Source: CALGKJ01 sp049322695 (GTDB lineage Bacteria; Bacillota; Clostridia; Lutisporales; Lutisporaceae). Taken from it: a stretch of 64,000 nucleotides of DNA. The stretch covers positions 1 to 64,000 of the forward strand of contig JBMORW010000042.1 of NCBI GenBank assembly GCA_049322695.1. The letters run 5' to 3'. The notes beneath the pieces are model-generated. The model was not told the origin of the DNA. It ran no database searches and saw nothing but the letters and a program-made list of their open reading frames with translations. Shown here one piece after another: positions 39,577-48,281 of the stretch. Position 1 is the first letter of the stretch. Every line of letters starts with the position of its first letter. A program made the translations under genes and the position numbers.

Positions 39577-40488
39577 ATGAAGAAGGCTATAAAGGCTGAT
39601 TTGCTGCTTTTTCTGGTTACATTATTCTGGGGTGCAGGCTTTCCAATTACTAAATTTGCGCTGGCAACCATAACGCCTTTTTATCATATAGGCTTCAGAT
39701 TCTTTATTGCCAGTATTCTGCTCTCAATAATATTTCATAGAAAGTTAAAAGGTCTGAAAAAGGACATTATGATGCCGTCGTTCATACTGTCTGTCTTCTT
39801 ATTTGCATGTTATGCCCTGCAGACAATAGGTCTTCAGTATACCACAGCCTCAAAATCAGGTTTTTTCTCAGGGCTTTCAGTGCTTTTCGTACCAGTTATA
39901 TCTATATTCTATTTAAAGGCCAGACTCAAGAAAAACACTCTCATAGGAATATTAATGGCAACATTGGGTTTACTGCTGCTTTCTTACAGCGGCGATATGT
40001 TTTCCTTTAACATAGGTGATTTCATAACCATTATAAGTACAATTTGCTATGCCTGGCAGCTGCTGTTTACCGGTAATTTTGTTAAAAAGCATGATGCCAC
40101 ACTGCTTGCAATCGTACAGCTGTTTTTTGTTTCAGTATATGGCTTTATAGGTGCTTTCATATTTGAACCCATACCAAGCCAAATATCGATACTGAGCTTT
40201 AACTCACTGTTATTTTCGGCGGTCTTATGCACTGCCTTTGCATTTTGGGTACAGACCACCATACAGCAATATACCTCTGCCTCCCATATCGCTCTGGTAA
40301 TAACTATGGAGCCGGTATTCGGAGCCCTTACATCATATCTGTTTCTTGGAGAAATTTTGGGATTCAAGGGCATCATGGGAGGTATCTGCATAGTAGGTGC
40401 AATGATTGTAACAGAAATTCAACTGCCGGACAGCCTTTCAAATATGTTCAGAATAGGCAGTAAACAGAAAAGAAACCTCAGCTCCTGA
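39577..40488 (+). CDS. EamA/DMT-family transporter 1
   Basis: A 303-residue membrane protein of the drug/metabolite transporter superfamily, with ten helices in two EamA repeats. Landmarks: LLLFLVTLFWGAGFPITKFAL at helix 1, FIASILLSIIFHRK, GLQYTTASKSGFFSGLSVLFVP between helices 3 and 4, and in the second repeat ALVITMEPVFGALTSYLFLGE. The substrate is unknown, often amino acids or other metabolites. The ATG at 39577 has GGAGG 5 bases upstream; upstream in-frame codons lack an SD. A similar transporter is encoded at 46783. The stop codon lies in the terminator loop. Confidence 0.9.
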   Translation: MKKAIKADLLLFLVTLFWGAGFPITKFALATITPFYHIGFRFFIASILLSIIFHRKLKGLKKDIMMPSFILSVFLFACYALQTIGLQYTTASKSGFFSGLSVLFVPVISIFYLKARLKKNTLIGILMATLGLLLLSYSGDMFSFNIGDFITIISTICYAWQLLFTGNFVKKHDATLLAIVQLFFVSVYGFIGAFIFEPIPSQISILSFNSLLFSAVLCTAFAFWVQTTIQQYTSASHIALVITMEPVFGALTSYLFLGEILGFKGIMGGICIVGAMIVTEIQLPDSLSNMFRIGSKQKRNLSS

Positions 40489-40500
40489 AGCTGAGGTTTT
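40473..40500 (+). terminator. Terminator of EamA transporter 1
   Basis: An 11-bp stem (40473-40483/40489-40499) including CCTCAGCT/AGCTGAGG, with the TGA stop in the five-base loop and a T-tail. Confidence 0.88.
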
Positions 40501-40517
40501 GATAAGTACCGGCAGTT

Positions 40518-41036
40518 TTATATCTTTTTAGGCTGAAAATATCCTCCCAGCGAGGATCTTATGTCCATAGTCGTTATGAATGCATTTGCTTCAAAGTTCT
40601 CTATAATTCCCTTAAGCTCGTTTAGCTTCTTCCTCTCCAGAATTATATTAAGCATATAACGCTTTCCGTCTCTGCCTTCACCCTCGAAAACAGTGACTCC
40701 ATAGCCGCTGTCACGAAGTTTTTCTACGATACCGCTTGTAATATCGCTTACTATGATTTGGGCAATTAATCTGCCGAAGGAGAGCCTTTCTTCTATCTTG
40801 CTACCGACAAAATTACCGCAAGCAAAGCCTGTACAATACGCCAGTATATATATGGGATTGCTTAAACCGCTTACTACCTTGCCTAATACTATGACAAATA
40901 CCATAACCTCAAAAAAGCCAATGAAGGCAGCTATTCTTCTATTGCCCTTAACCAGCAGTATCATTCTCATGGTACCCATAGAAACATCTAAAATTCTTGC
41001 AAAAAATATGAACATAGCCTGCAGCAAAACATCCAT
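40518..41036 (-). CDS. UPF0316 membrane protein (DUF5698 + DUF2179)
   Basis: A 172-residue protein of the UPF0316 (YebE-type) family: three N-terminal transmembrane helices (MFIFFARILDVSMGTMRMIL, AAFIGFFEVMVFVIVLG, YILAYCTGFACGNFVGSKI) followed by a cytoplasmic DUF2179 domain (YGVTVFEGEGRDGKRYMLNIIL). Both halves and the length match the family; its role is unknown. GGGGGT is about 6 bases before the ATG at 41036, which is chosen over an in-frame codon 18 bases upstream lacking an SD. Convergent with the EamA gene. Confidence 0.9.
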   Translation of the reverse strand: MDVLLQAMFIFFARILDVSMGTMRMILLVKGNRRIAAFIGFFEVMVFVIVLGKVVSGLSNPIYILAYCTGFACGNFVGSKIEERLSFGRLIAQIIVSDITSGIVEKLRDSGYGVTVFEGEGRDGKRYMLNIILERKKLNELKGIIENFEANAFITTMDIRSSLGGYFQPKKI

Positions 41037-41185
41037 AGTGTACCCCCTATACAAGTATTTAATTATATTATACCATTATGTCATGTCGTTTTGAGACAGA
41101 AAATCAAAAAAGTGCAAACTTAGTTGACATTAAGTATATAATAGCTAATAATATTAAAAGTAGCAGCACATAAGAGGAGGTTATT

Positions 41186-41824
41186 ATGAGAATAAGACAT
41201 AAACCAAATGCTTTGCCGGAAATGAAAAAGCATGATGATATAGTGGTTTTTGAGCCTCAGAAAAATAAGGGCAAATGGCATGAAGCTTTTGGCAGCCGTA
41301 ACCCTATTTATATAGAGCTTGGCATGGGCAGAGGAAAATTTATTGCAGCACATGCGGAAAACAACCCAGACAAAAATTATATAGGTCTGGAAAAGAAAAA
41401 CGAAGTAATAATAGTAGCACTTAGAAAAGTGCTTGATAAGCAGCTGAGAAACATAATGCTCGCGCCCTTTAATGTTATATATTTGGAAGAAGCCTTTGCA
41501 AATGGCGAGGTAGATAAAATATTCCTGAATTTTTCAGACCCATGGCCAAAGGCAAGGCATGCAAAAAGAAGATTGACCTATAGAAGCTTCCTCGAAAAAT
41601 ACAAACTTATATTAAACAAGGACGGTATTATAGAGTTTAAAACAGACAATAAAGCCTTGTTCGATTTTTCCTTAGGGGAGTTCAAGGATTCCGGCTTTGA
41701 ACTCACAGATATTACATATGATCTCAATAGTCTCAATGACCCGAATAATGTCACCACAGAGTATGAAGAAAAGTTTACAGAGATGGGTATAAGCATTTGC
41801 CGCTTGATAGCAAAAAGAAAGTAG
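41186..41824 (+). CDS. trmB: tRNA (guanine-N7-)-methyltransferase
   Basis: A 212-residue S-adenosylmethionine-dependent enzyme forming m7G46 in the tRNA variable loop. SAM-binding motif IELGMGRGKFIAAHA, the family motif FLNFSDPWPKARHAKRRLT, and the C-terminal TEYEEKFTEMGISICRLIA are all present. Length is normal. GAGGAGG precedes the ATG. It is monocistronic with a strong hairpin terminator shared with the convergent HD-GYP receptor gene. Confidence 0.96.
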   Translation: MRIRHKPNALPEMKKHDDIVVFEPQKNKGKWHEAFGSRNPIYIELGMGRGKFIAAHAENNPDKNYIGLEKKNEVIIVALRKVLDKQLRNIMLAPFNVIYLEEAFANGEVDKIFLNFSDPWPKARHAKRRLTYRSFLEKYKLILNKDGIIEFKTDNKALFDFSLGEFKDSGFELTDITYDLNSLNDPNNVTTEYEEKFTEMGISICRLIAKRK

Positions 41825-41852
41825 TGTGTCTTAATATGCACACTACTTTTTT
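41820..41852. terminator. Bidirectional terminator after trmB
   Basis: AGTAGTGTG (41820-41828) and CACACTACT (41839-41847), followed by T's on the plus strand; the minus side has TTTCTTTTT. The trmB stop overlaps the stem. Confidence 0.88.
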
Positions 41853-44031
41853 ATATCAGCAGGAAATTAAATCCGTCTCTGTCAATATAGTTCACAAAAG
41901 CTTCTACAACAAAAGGGTCAAACTGTGTGCCCGAGCATTTCTTCAGTTCATCCAGAGCCTGCTCGTAGGTCTTATGAGTAGTTCTGTAAGCCCTTGTAGT
42001 AGTCATGGCGTCAAAGCTGTCTGCCACAGCAATTATCCTCGCTCCAAAAGGTATATCCTCTCCTTTGAGTCCCTCAGGATAGCCTGTTCCATCAAACTTT
42101 TCATGATGATATCTGACAATATCAATAATATCATCAAAAATCTGAAGAGGCTTTAACATGTTTATGGCAAAGTCCGGATGCTGCTTTATAAGAGAAATAT
42201 CCTCCTCAGTCAGCTTTTCCTTTTTATTTAGAATCTCTCTTCCCAGTTCCAGCTTACCTATATCATGCAGCAACGCTCCTATACGTATGTTTTCTTTTTC
42301 TGTCTCTGTCAGATTCAGCTCATCGGCCAGTATGCTGGCATATTTCACAACCCCTTCCGTATGGGTGTAGGTATACTCGTCCATAGCATCTATTACTGAC
42401 AGGAATGCCTTGCTCATATATGTTATTGCTTTTTCATCTTCATTCAGATCATTTTTTATTGTATTGAAAATGGTATAAAAATATCCTATTTTACCTTTGT
42501 TATAGGTTTTTATTCTAATAAGCCTGTCCTGGGCAGCATCCAAAAGCTTGTCCAGTGTAACTTCATCCTTAGGATAATTCGCTACACCGCAGGAGACATT
42601 AATATGTCCTCCGGGCATCCTTTCCATATACATGAAGCTGCTTTCATGTATGGCTTTGGTGATTGTATCGGCTGCTTCAAGTCCACTCTTATAGTCCATC
42701 TCTTTAAGTATTATTCTGAACTCATCAGTACCGTCAAAGCATACCTTTCCTTTTCCATTGGTCTCTCTGTCAACTATATCTCTGATTATGCCGGATATTT
42801 TTCTCAGTGCATTTTCAACCTGCTCCTTGCCGGCCACCTCTCCATAATGCCTGAAATTATCAATATCAATCAGTATTATAGTCAAAGTACCTTGCATGGA
42901 TGCAGCTTCATCAAACACTCTCTTAATATGCTGTCTGAAGAATCTTTTATTGTAGCAATTTGTTATGTCGTCATAATACACCAAGCGTTCAAGCTCTTCA
43001 TTCTTTGTGTTGATTTCATTAGTCCGATTGGATATTTCGCTGCTCATTATTTCAAACTCTTCAGTAAGAGAAGTCAGCTCATCACTGTTCTTATTAATCT
43101 GGACGGCATCACTCCCGCGTATCTGCCTGACTCTGTCTCTCAGAAACCTTATGGGCTTCATTATGTTGTTTTTTAAATAGAATAATACCAGCATCAGCAA
43201 TACATATGTAATGCATATAGCTGTGAAAAGCCCTTTCCTGAAGCTTTCTCTGGTATCAGCAATAAAGCTGCTTTCATCCTTGATATACAGGCTTACAACA
43301 GCATCCCCGCCTATATCATTAATATTATATATTCGAGCATGTCCGTTTGATTTAAGAATCGACTTTTCAAACAGCTGCTTATCTTCATCCTTATAATAAA
43401 TATACTCTTCTGTTAAACCTTTACCCTTATAAATAAAATCCACATAATACTTATATGATACAGGTAGTTTCCTTATCAGTTCTTTATCAAATCTCCGTCC
43501 CATTATCAATATGCCTTTATTCTGATTTGTGAAACCATAATCAATTATTTGCGCAAAGCTGACTATATATACCTGTCCGCCTACATCTGCCATGGTTACA
43601 AATTCTTCACCATTGACTGCTTTGTCAAAATACTTTGATAATCCATCATCAAAGCCTTTTATGTCAGAATTCTTATAAACCGTGTTCAAGTCTTTGTCCA
43701 GTATATATATCATTTCTACCTTTTTCTCGGTAGATTGTATGGAAAAGACATCTTTCAGCCAAGCCTTATCATTGATCTTAACAGCTTCATACATGTCGCT
43801 CCAGTGTGAATAGTCTATGTTGTCCACATGAAGAGTTTCCTTAAGCCCTTCCAGGTAAGTATTGACATTGCTGTACACGTTTACAAGCCTTTCAGATTGC
43901 AGCTCCTTAAGCTGTAATGTTACCAGGTGCATGCTGACCAAGTATAAAACAATAATTGGTATGGTAGTACTTATAATAAAGGACAGAACAAGCTTTGCTT
44001 CTATGTTTATTTTGAACAGCCTGCCTTTCAT
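41851..44031 (-). CDS. Membrane receptor with degenerate GGDEF and HD-GYP domains
   Basis: A 726-residue c-di-GMP signalling receptor. A first transmembrane helix (LSFIISTTIPIIVLYLVSMHL), a large extracytoplasmic CHASE4-like sensor (~55-265, with DYSHWSDMYEAVK), a second helix, a HAMP-like linker (NNIMKPIRFLRDRVRQI), a GGDEF domain and a C-terminal HD-GYP domain. The GGDEF signature is GTDEF (residue 434 region) and no RxxD inhibitory site precedes it, so cyclase activity is doubtful. The HD-GYP site is intact: LLHDIGK (HD at 589) and HHEKFDGTGYP (GYP at 650). Net phosphodiesterase is expected. The ATG at 44031 has GGGGGG about 8 bases upstream. Confidence 0.92.
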   Translation of the reverse strand: MKGRLFKINIEAKLVLSFIISTTIPIIVLYLVSMHLVTLQLKELQSERLVNVYSNVNTYLEGLKETLHVDNIDYSHWSDMYEAVKINDKAWLKDVFSIQSTEKKVEMIYILDKDLNTVYKNSDIKGFDDGLSKYFDKAVNGEEFVTMADVGGQVYIVSFAQIIDYGFTNQNKGILIMGRRFDKELIRKLPVSYKYYVDFIYKGKGLTEEYIYYKDEDKQLFEKSILKSNGHARIYNINDIGGDAVVSLYIKDESSFIADTRESFRKGLFTAICITYVLLMLVLFYLKNNIMKPIRFLRDRVRQIRGSDAVQINKNSDELTSLTEEFEIMSSEISNRTNEINTKNEELERLVYYDDITNCYNKRFFRQHIKRVFDEAASMQGTLTIILIDIDNFRHYGEVAGKEQVENALRKISGIIRDIVDRETNGKGKVCFDGTDEFRIILKEMDYKSGLEAADTITKAIHESSFMYMERMPGGHINVSCGVANYPKDEVTLDKLLDAAQDRLIRIKTYNKGKIGYFYTIFNTIKNDLNEDEKAITYMSKAFLSVIDAMDEYTYTHTEGVVKYASILADELNLTETEKENIRIGALLHDIGKLELGREILNKKEKLTEEDISLIKQHPDFAINMLKPLQIFDDIIDIVRYHHEKFDGTGYPEGLKGEDIPFGARIIAVADSFDAMTTTRAYRTTHKTYEQALDELKKCSGTQFDPFVVEAFVNYIDRDGFNFLLI

Positions 44032-44138
44032 ACTACATCCCCCCCACTGATTCTTCATAAATCCGTATATCTATTTTATATTAATGTCATGCTTGCTACA
44101 AGCGCTTTCATTTAATCAGTATTCCAGCAATTACATCA

Positions 44139-44819
44139 TCACTCATACCACTGTTTGATTTTTTCGATATTTGCAATAATTATGCTATTTTTTTCAACTT
44201 TGACGGCTTTCTCTTTTTTAAATGCTGCAAGAACTCTTATAACAGTCTCCCGGGTGGTTCCCACCATGTTTGCCAGCTCTTGCCGCGATATGTTCAGATC
44301 CAGTTCTATCCCGCCTGTTGTTTTTCTTCCATAGTCCTCTGCCAGCTTTATGAGTGACTGTGCAGTTCTTGCATATGTATCATACAAGGCCAGGTTTCTT
44401 ACTTTGGTCTGAGCCTCCATCAGCCTTTTGTTCAAATATCTGATAAGACATAATGAAAGTGTTGGATTTCCGCCTATGAGCTTCTCCAGTTCACTATTTT
44501 TTATTATACCTATTTCTGCATCCTCCAACACCTCTGCCGTAGCCGGATATGCAGCTTTACTGAAAAGGGTAACCTCGGCAAACACATGACCTTCATTCAA
44601 AATATGCAGTATGTGCTCTCTTCCGTCGCTGGAAAGCTTGTAAATCTTCACCACACCGGATTTTATATAAAAAAATGCTTCCCCCGGCTCTCCCTCCATA
44701 AAAATAATCCGTCCCTTTTCGTATGCTCTTATAATGGAAATACTGTCAATATTGGCAAGACAGTCTTCACTAAGCTCGGAAAAAATGCTTATTTGCTTCA
44801 GATAATCATATTTGCTCAT
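44139..44819 (-). CDS. Crp/Fnr family transcription regulator
   Basis: A 226-residue regulator. The N-terminal cyclic-nucleotide-binding-type beta-roll (KGRIIFMEGEPGEAFFYIKSG, GHVFAEVTLFS) leads to a long dimer helix and a winged HTH with SRQELANMVGTTRETVIRVLAAF. The recognition helix keeps the three CRP contact residues, Arg190, Glu191 and Arg195 (CRP R180, E181, R185), so a TGTGA half-site is predicted, as found before hcp at 21096. No N-terminal Cys cluster (as in FNR) is seen. It could be HcpR-like. GGAGGG is 5 bases before the ATG. Monocistronic. Confidence 0.92.
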   Translation of the reverse strand: MSKYDYLKQISIFSELSEDCLANIDSISIIRAYEKGRIIFMEGEPGEAFFYIKSGVVKIYKLSSDGREHILHILNEGHVFAEVTLFSKAAYPATAEVLEDAEIGIIKNSELEKLIGGNPTLSLCLIRYLNKRLMEAQTKVRNLALYDTYARTAQSLIKLAEDYGRKTTGGIELDLNISRQELANMVGTTRETVIRVLAAFKKEKAVKVEKNSIIIANIEKIKQWYE

Positions 44820-44910
44820 TTATGCCCTCCAAACAATATATCCATTCTAAACCTCATTCAGGTATCATATGTTAATTATACCTCTATACCCTATCAGTTT
44901 ACAATCAGTA

Positions 44911-44950
44911 AACAAAAGCCGGTTTTGGGTATTCTACCCAAAACCGGCTT
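44911..44950 (-). terminator. Strong terminator of the Na/Pi cotransporter gene
   Basis: A perfect 16-bp stem (44916-44931/44935-44950) with a three-base loop; TTTTG tail on the minus strand. Confidence 0.88.
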
Positions 44951-44954
44951 ATTT

Positions 44955-46616
44955 CTATGATTTCATTGCTGCAATTTCATGCTTGCTGTCTTTTTGCTCG
45001 TAGAGTCTTCCGCCTGGCCTCACCACGTCAACAATGTTTACGCAGTGATCGCTTACTCTCTCAAGGTTTGTAAGTGCATCCAGGAATATCACGCCTGCAT
45101 TGATGTTGCATTCATTTTTATTAAGACGCGCTATATGAGTTTCCTTAAACTTTTCTCTAAGCTCATCAACCTTCATTTCATAGAGGTCCACATTGTTTAT
45201 GTATGCTACGTTTTCGGTCTTAAGAGCCTCCAATGCATTTTCTATGGCCAAATCAACATTCTTGTGAATTTGCTTCAGCTCTTCTATGGCAGTACTTGAG
45301 AAGCTTACTCTGTTTTCTATGCTGTACTCGGCAATTTCAACAAGATTTTCTGCATGATCGCCTATTCTTTCCACGTCGTGTATTGTATTGAACATACCTG
45401 TTATCTTGTATCTTTGATCCTCACTTATTGCAGTGTTTGATACTGCCACAAGGTATTCTGATATCTGTTTTTCAAGCTCGTTTATAATCTTCTCGTTCTC
45501 ATAAAGGTCAGCTATGGACTTTTCATCCTTTGTTATCATTGCATTTACACCTCTGGCAACATTTTCTCTTGCCAGCTCACCCATTCTGACTATCTCTTTC
45601 ACAATCTGCGCAGCTGCAACAGTTGGTGTCTCAAGTATTCTTTTATCCAGATACTTAAGCTCAAACTGCTCATGCTTGTCTTCACCGGGAATTACCTTAG
45701 TAACAAACTTAATCAGAAGCATTGAGAAGTTAATCTGTATAAGAGTATTTACTACATTAAAGGTAGTATGAGCATTTGCTATCTGGTTGACAACATCTCC
45801 CGGCAGCCACTGAACAAACCAGAACAGAGGTTTTAAAAGTATCAGGAATATTACTGTACCGATAATATTGAATGTCAGATGTATAAGTGCTGCTCTCTTT
45901 GCGGTAACTGATGCTCCTATGCTTGCAAGAATTGCTGTTACACAGGTACCGATATTGTCTCCGAAGAGTATCGGCAAAGCTGCCGAAAGAGGTATCAAGC
46001 CCTGTAATGCAAGTGCCTGAAGTATACCTATTGTAGCACTGCTGCTTTGTACCAACACAGTGAGACCAACACCAACCAGAACTCCCAGGAATGGGTTGTT
46101 TGACAACGCCACCATCAGATCCTGGAACCACGGCATTTCCTTTAAAGGCTTCATGGAATCACCCATCATTTCCATACCCATGAAGAGTATGCCGAAGCCC
46201 AGCAGGAATTCACCAAAATGTCTTAAGGATTTTTTCTTTGGAATCATAGTCAGAAGTATACCGATTATAATAGTATAAGGTATCATCTGCTTGAATTTGA
46301 ATAATGCTATAAGCTGTGCTGTGGCTGTAGTACCTATGTTGGCACCCATTATTACTCCAACAGCCTGAGTAAGGTTCATTATGCCTGCATTGACAAGTCC
46401 CACTACCATTACCGTTGTAGCACTGCTGCTCTGAATTATACCGGTAATGACAGTTCCCACAACTACACCTAAGTATTTATTATTGGTCAATACCTCAAGA
46501 AGCTTTTTCATCCTGCCGCCTGCTGATTTCTGCAGTGCATCAGACATTACCTTCATTCCGTAAAGGAAAATACCCAATCCGGCAAGCAATGCAATGACCA
46601 TTTGATAAGTATTCAA
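44955..46616 (-). CDS. Na+/phosphate cotransporter with PhoU domain (NptA-type)
   Basis: A 553-residue protein: two inverted NptA transmembrane repeats, each with a QSSSAT motif (GIIQSSSATTVMVVGLVNAG and VLVQSSSATIGILQALAL), followed from about residue 330 by a cytoplasmic PhoU-like helical domain (MFNTIHDVERIGDHAENLVE, and ALTNLERVSDHCVNIVD). It is predicted to import phosphate with Na+ in the cytoplasmic membrane. The start is a TTG at 46616 with GGGGGTG about 8 bases upstream; no alternative ATG has an SD. Neighbours suggest no operon. Confidence 0.93.
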   Translation of the reverse strand: MNTYQMVIALLAGLGIFLYGMKVMSDALQKSAGGRMKKLLEVLTNNKYLGVVVGTVITGIIQSSSATTVMVVGLVNAGIMNLTQAVGVIMGANIGTTATAQLIALFKFKQMIPYTIIIGILLTMIPKKKSLRHFGEFLLGFGILFMGMEMMGDSMKPLKEMPWFQDLMVALSNNPFLGVLVGVGLTVLVQSSSATIGILQALALQGLIPLSAALPILFGDNIGTCVTAILASIGASVTAKRAALIHLTFNIIGTVIFLILLKPLFWFVQWLPGDVVNQIANAHTTFNVVNTLIQINFSMLLIKFVTKVIPGEDKHEQFELKYLDKRILETPTVAAAQIVKEIVRMGELARENVARGVNAMITKDEKSIADLYENEKIINELEKQISEYLVAVSNTAISEDQRYKITGMFNTIHDVERIGDHAENLVEIAEYSIENRVSFSSTAIEELKQIHKNVDLAIENALEALKTENVAYINNVDLYEMKVDELREKFKETHIARLNKNECNINAGVIFLDALTNLERVSDHCVNIVDVVRPGGRLYEQKDSKHEIAAMKS

Positions 46617-46782
46617 GAATACACCCCCATAATCAATATTACACCAAAATATAGTATATAATATGTCCTAAAATACAGCAATTGGATAACTAATATTTAA
46701 CAAAAACTTCAACAAAATTTTACATAAACATAACATAACTGCAATGTGGAAATAATATAAAAATGCTTATTATATAATAATA

Positions 46783-47691
46783 TTAATCCGATACCTTCTT
46801 TTTCCCAAACAGTGCAGTGATGTCAACCTCATTTACAAGAATGGCAGCAAATATCATCACACATCCAAAAATCATTTTGACAGTCATTATCTCATGCCAG
46901 AATATTACTGATGCTACTGCTCCAAACACTGACTCCAGACATAGTATAATGGCAGCATGGGTTGAAGGTGTATTCTTCTGTGCAAGATTCTGTATAAGAA
47001 AAGCTGCCAATGTGCTCAAAAGAGCTGAATATAATATTCCGCTCCATACACCTGCATTGATTGCTGCAGGTGCAGGCTCAAAAATAATCGCCAGTACAGT
47101 ACAGCATACGCCTGTAAACAGTACCTGAACAGCAGCCAGCACATATGTATCCAGCTTATTGGCAAAGTATCCTATGGATACTATGTGGCATGCATAAAAA
47201 AAAGCACACATCAAGGTTAAAATATCTCCGATGCCTAATGACAAAGCCTCGTTGAGTGACAGCAGCGACATACCTGCAAAGGCTATGAAAGCGGTAAAGA
47301 TGGCTTTTTTACCAGGAAATTTTCTTGTTATTGCCATTAGCACAAAGGGTACCAAAACTACATTCAATCCTGTTATAAAACTTGACTTTGCAGGTGTAGT
47401 GTAGTTTGCACCAATTGTCTGCGTTATGAAGCCAAGTGTCAGGAATATCCCTACTATGCAGCTGTTTTTAATGTCTTTCATAGATGCCTTCCTTACTCTC
47501 GGAAAGAACACTAAAACCATTAAAAGACCTGCAATCATGAATCTGAATGACAAGAAGTACAGCGGTGTGATAGCCGCCAATGCATTTTTTGTGACTACGA
47601 AGCCTCCGCCCCAAACCATTGCAACCAACAGCAAGCTGATGTCCCACAAAATGGTTTTTGATACTATTCCTTTATTCATTGTACTGCTCAC
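46783..47691 (-). CDS. EamA/DMT-family transporter 2
   Basis: A 302-residue, ten-helix transporter of the drug/metabolite superfamily, similar in layout to the one at 39577. First repeat LLLVAMVWGGGFVVTKNALAAITP and GANYTTPAKSSFITGLNVVLVP; second repeat AAIILCLESVFGAVASVIFWHE. Each repeat keeps the usual Glu of the last helix pair. The likely start is a GTG at 47691, five bases after GGGGGG; an ATG at 47679 lacks an SD and would remove four residues. The substrate is unknown. Confidence 0.88.
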   Translation of the reverse strand: MSSTMNKGIVSKTILWDISLLLVAMVWGGGFVVTKNALAAITPLYFLSFRFMIAGLLMVLVFFPRVRKASMKDIKNSCIVGIFLTLGFITQTIGANYTTPAKSSFITGLNVVLVPFVLMAITRKFPGKKAIFTAFIAFAGMSLLSLNEALSLGIGDILTLMCAFFYACHIVSIGYFANKLDTYVLAAVQVLFTGVCCTVLAIIFEPAPAAINAGVWSGILYSALLSTLAAFLIQNLAQKNTPSTHAAIILCLESVFGAVASVIFWHEIMTVKMIFGCVMIFAAILVNEVDITALFGKKKVSD

Positions 47692-47866
47692 ATAATCCCC
47701 CCACAAAATCAATATATATTAATTATATATAATAATTCACTGAGGTTACAATCAATAATTATTTCCTGAGTCTTCCACAATAACTATTTTTTGAGTGTTC
47801 TGTTTTATTTATCATGCCATTATAGTATAATATATGTATACTTTGTAATTTACAGGAGGGAAGCCA

Positions 47867-48238
47867 ATGGATTTTTTAAGTGATATAGGAAAGAAAATTA
47901 CCGAAACTGCAAAAACAGTGACCAAGAAATCCGAAAACCTTGTGGAAATCACAAAACTTAACCTTGCTATCGGCGGAGAAGAAGATAAAATCAAAAGAAT
48001 CATAGTTGAAATAGGCAGCGAGCTTTATAAGAATTTTTCTAACGGAGAATCCTATGGAGATTTCTTTGATGTTAAATGCAAAGAAATAAAGGAAATCGAA
48101 GAAAACATATCAAAGCTTCGTGAAAAAGCTCTTTCTCTTAAGGGAAGCAAGGCATGCACAGACTGCAGCTCAGTAATTGAAACTGATGTAAAGTTCTGCC
48201 CCAATTGTGGTGCAAAAACACCGGATAAAGAAGAATAA
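47867..48238 (+). CDS. Small coiled-coil zinc-ribbon protein
   Basis: A 123-residue protein. The N-terminal ~90 residues are an amphipathic, charged helix region (FLSDIGKKITETAKTVTKKSEN, CKEIKEIEENISKLREKAL) with coiled-coil character; the C-terminus is a zinc ribbon with CTDCSS...CPNCGAK, four cysteines in the CxxC-x13-CxxC pattern. Such coil-plus-ribbon proteins are common in Clostridia and their function is unknown. CAGGAGGG is 5-6 bases before the ATG. Monocistronic, ending at a 28-bp palindromic terminator. Confidence 0.82.
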   Translation: MDFLSDIGKKITETAKTVTKKSENLVEITKLNLAIGGEEDKIKRIIVEIGSELYKNFSNGESYGDFFDVKCKEIKEIEENISKLREKALSLKGSKACTDCSSVIETDVKFCPNCGAKTPDKEE

Positions 48239-48242
48239 AGCT

Positions 48243-48281
48243 ACAGCCATTGAGAATTCTCAATGGCTGTTCTTCTTTTTT
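48243..48281 (+). terminator. Terminator of the zinc-ribbon gene
   Basis: Positions 48243-48270 form a perfect 28-bp palindrome (half-site ACAGCCATTGAGAA), followed by TCTTCTTTTTT. Confidence 0.92.
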
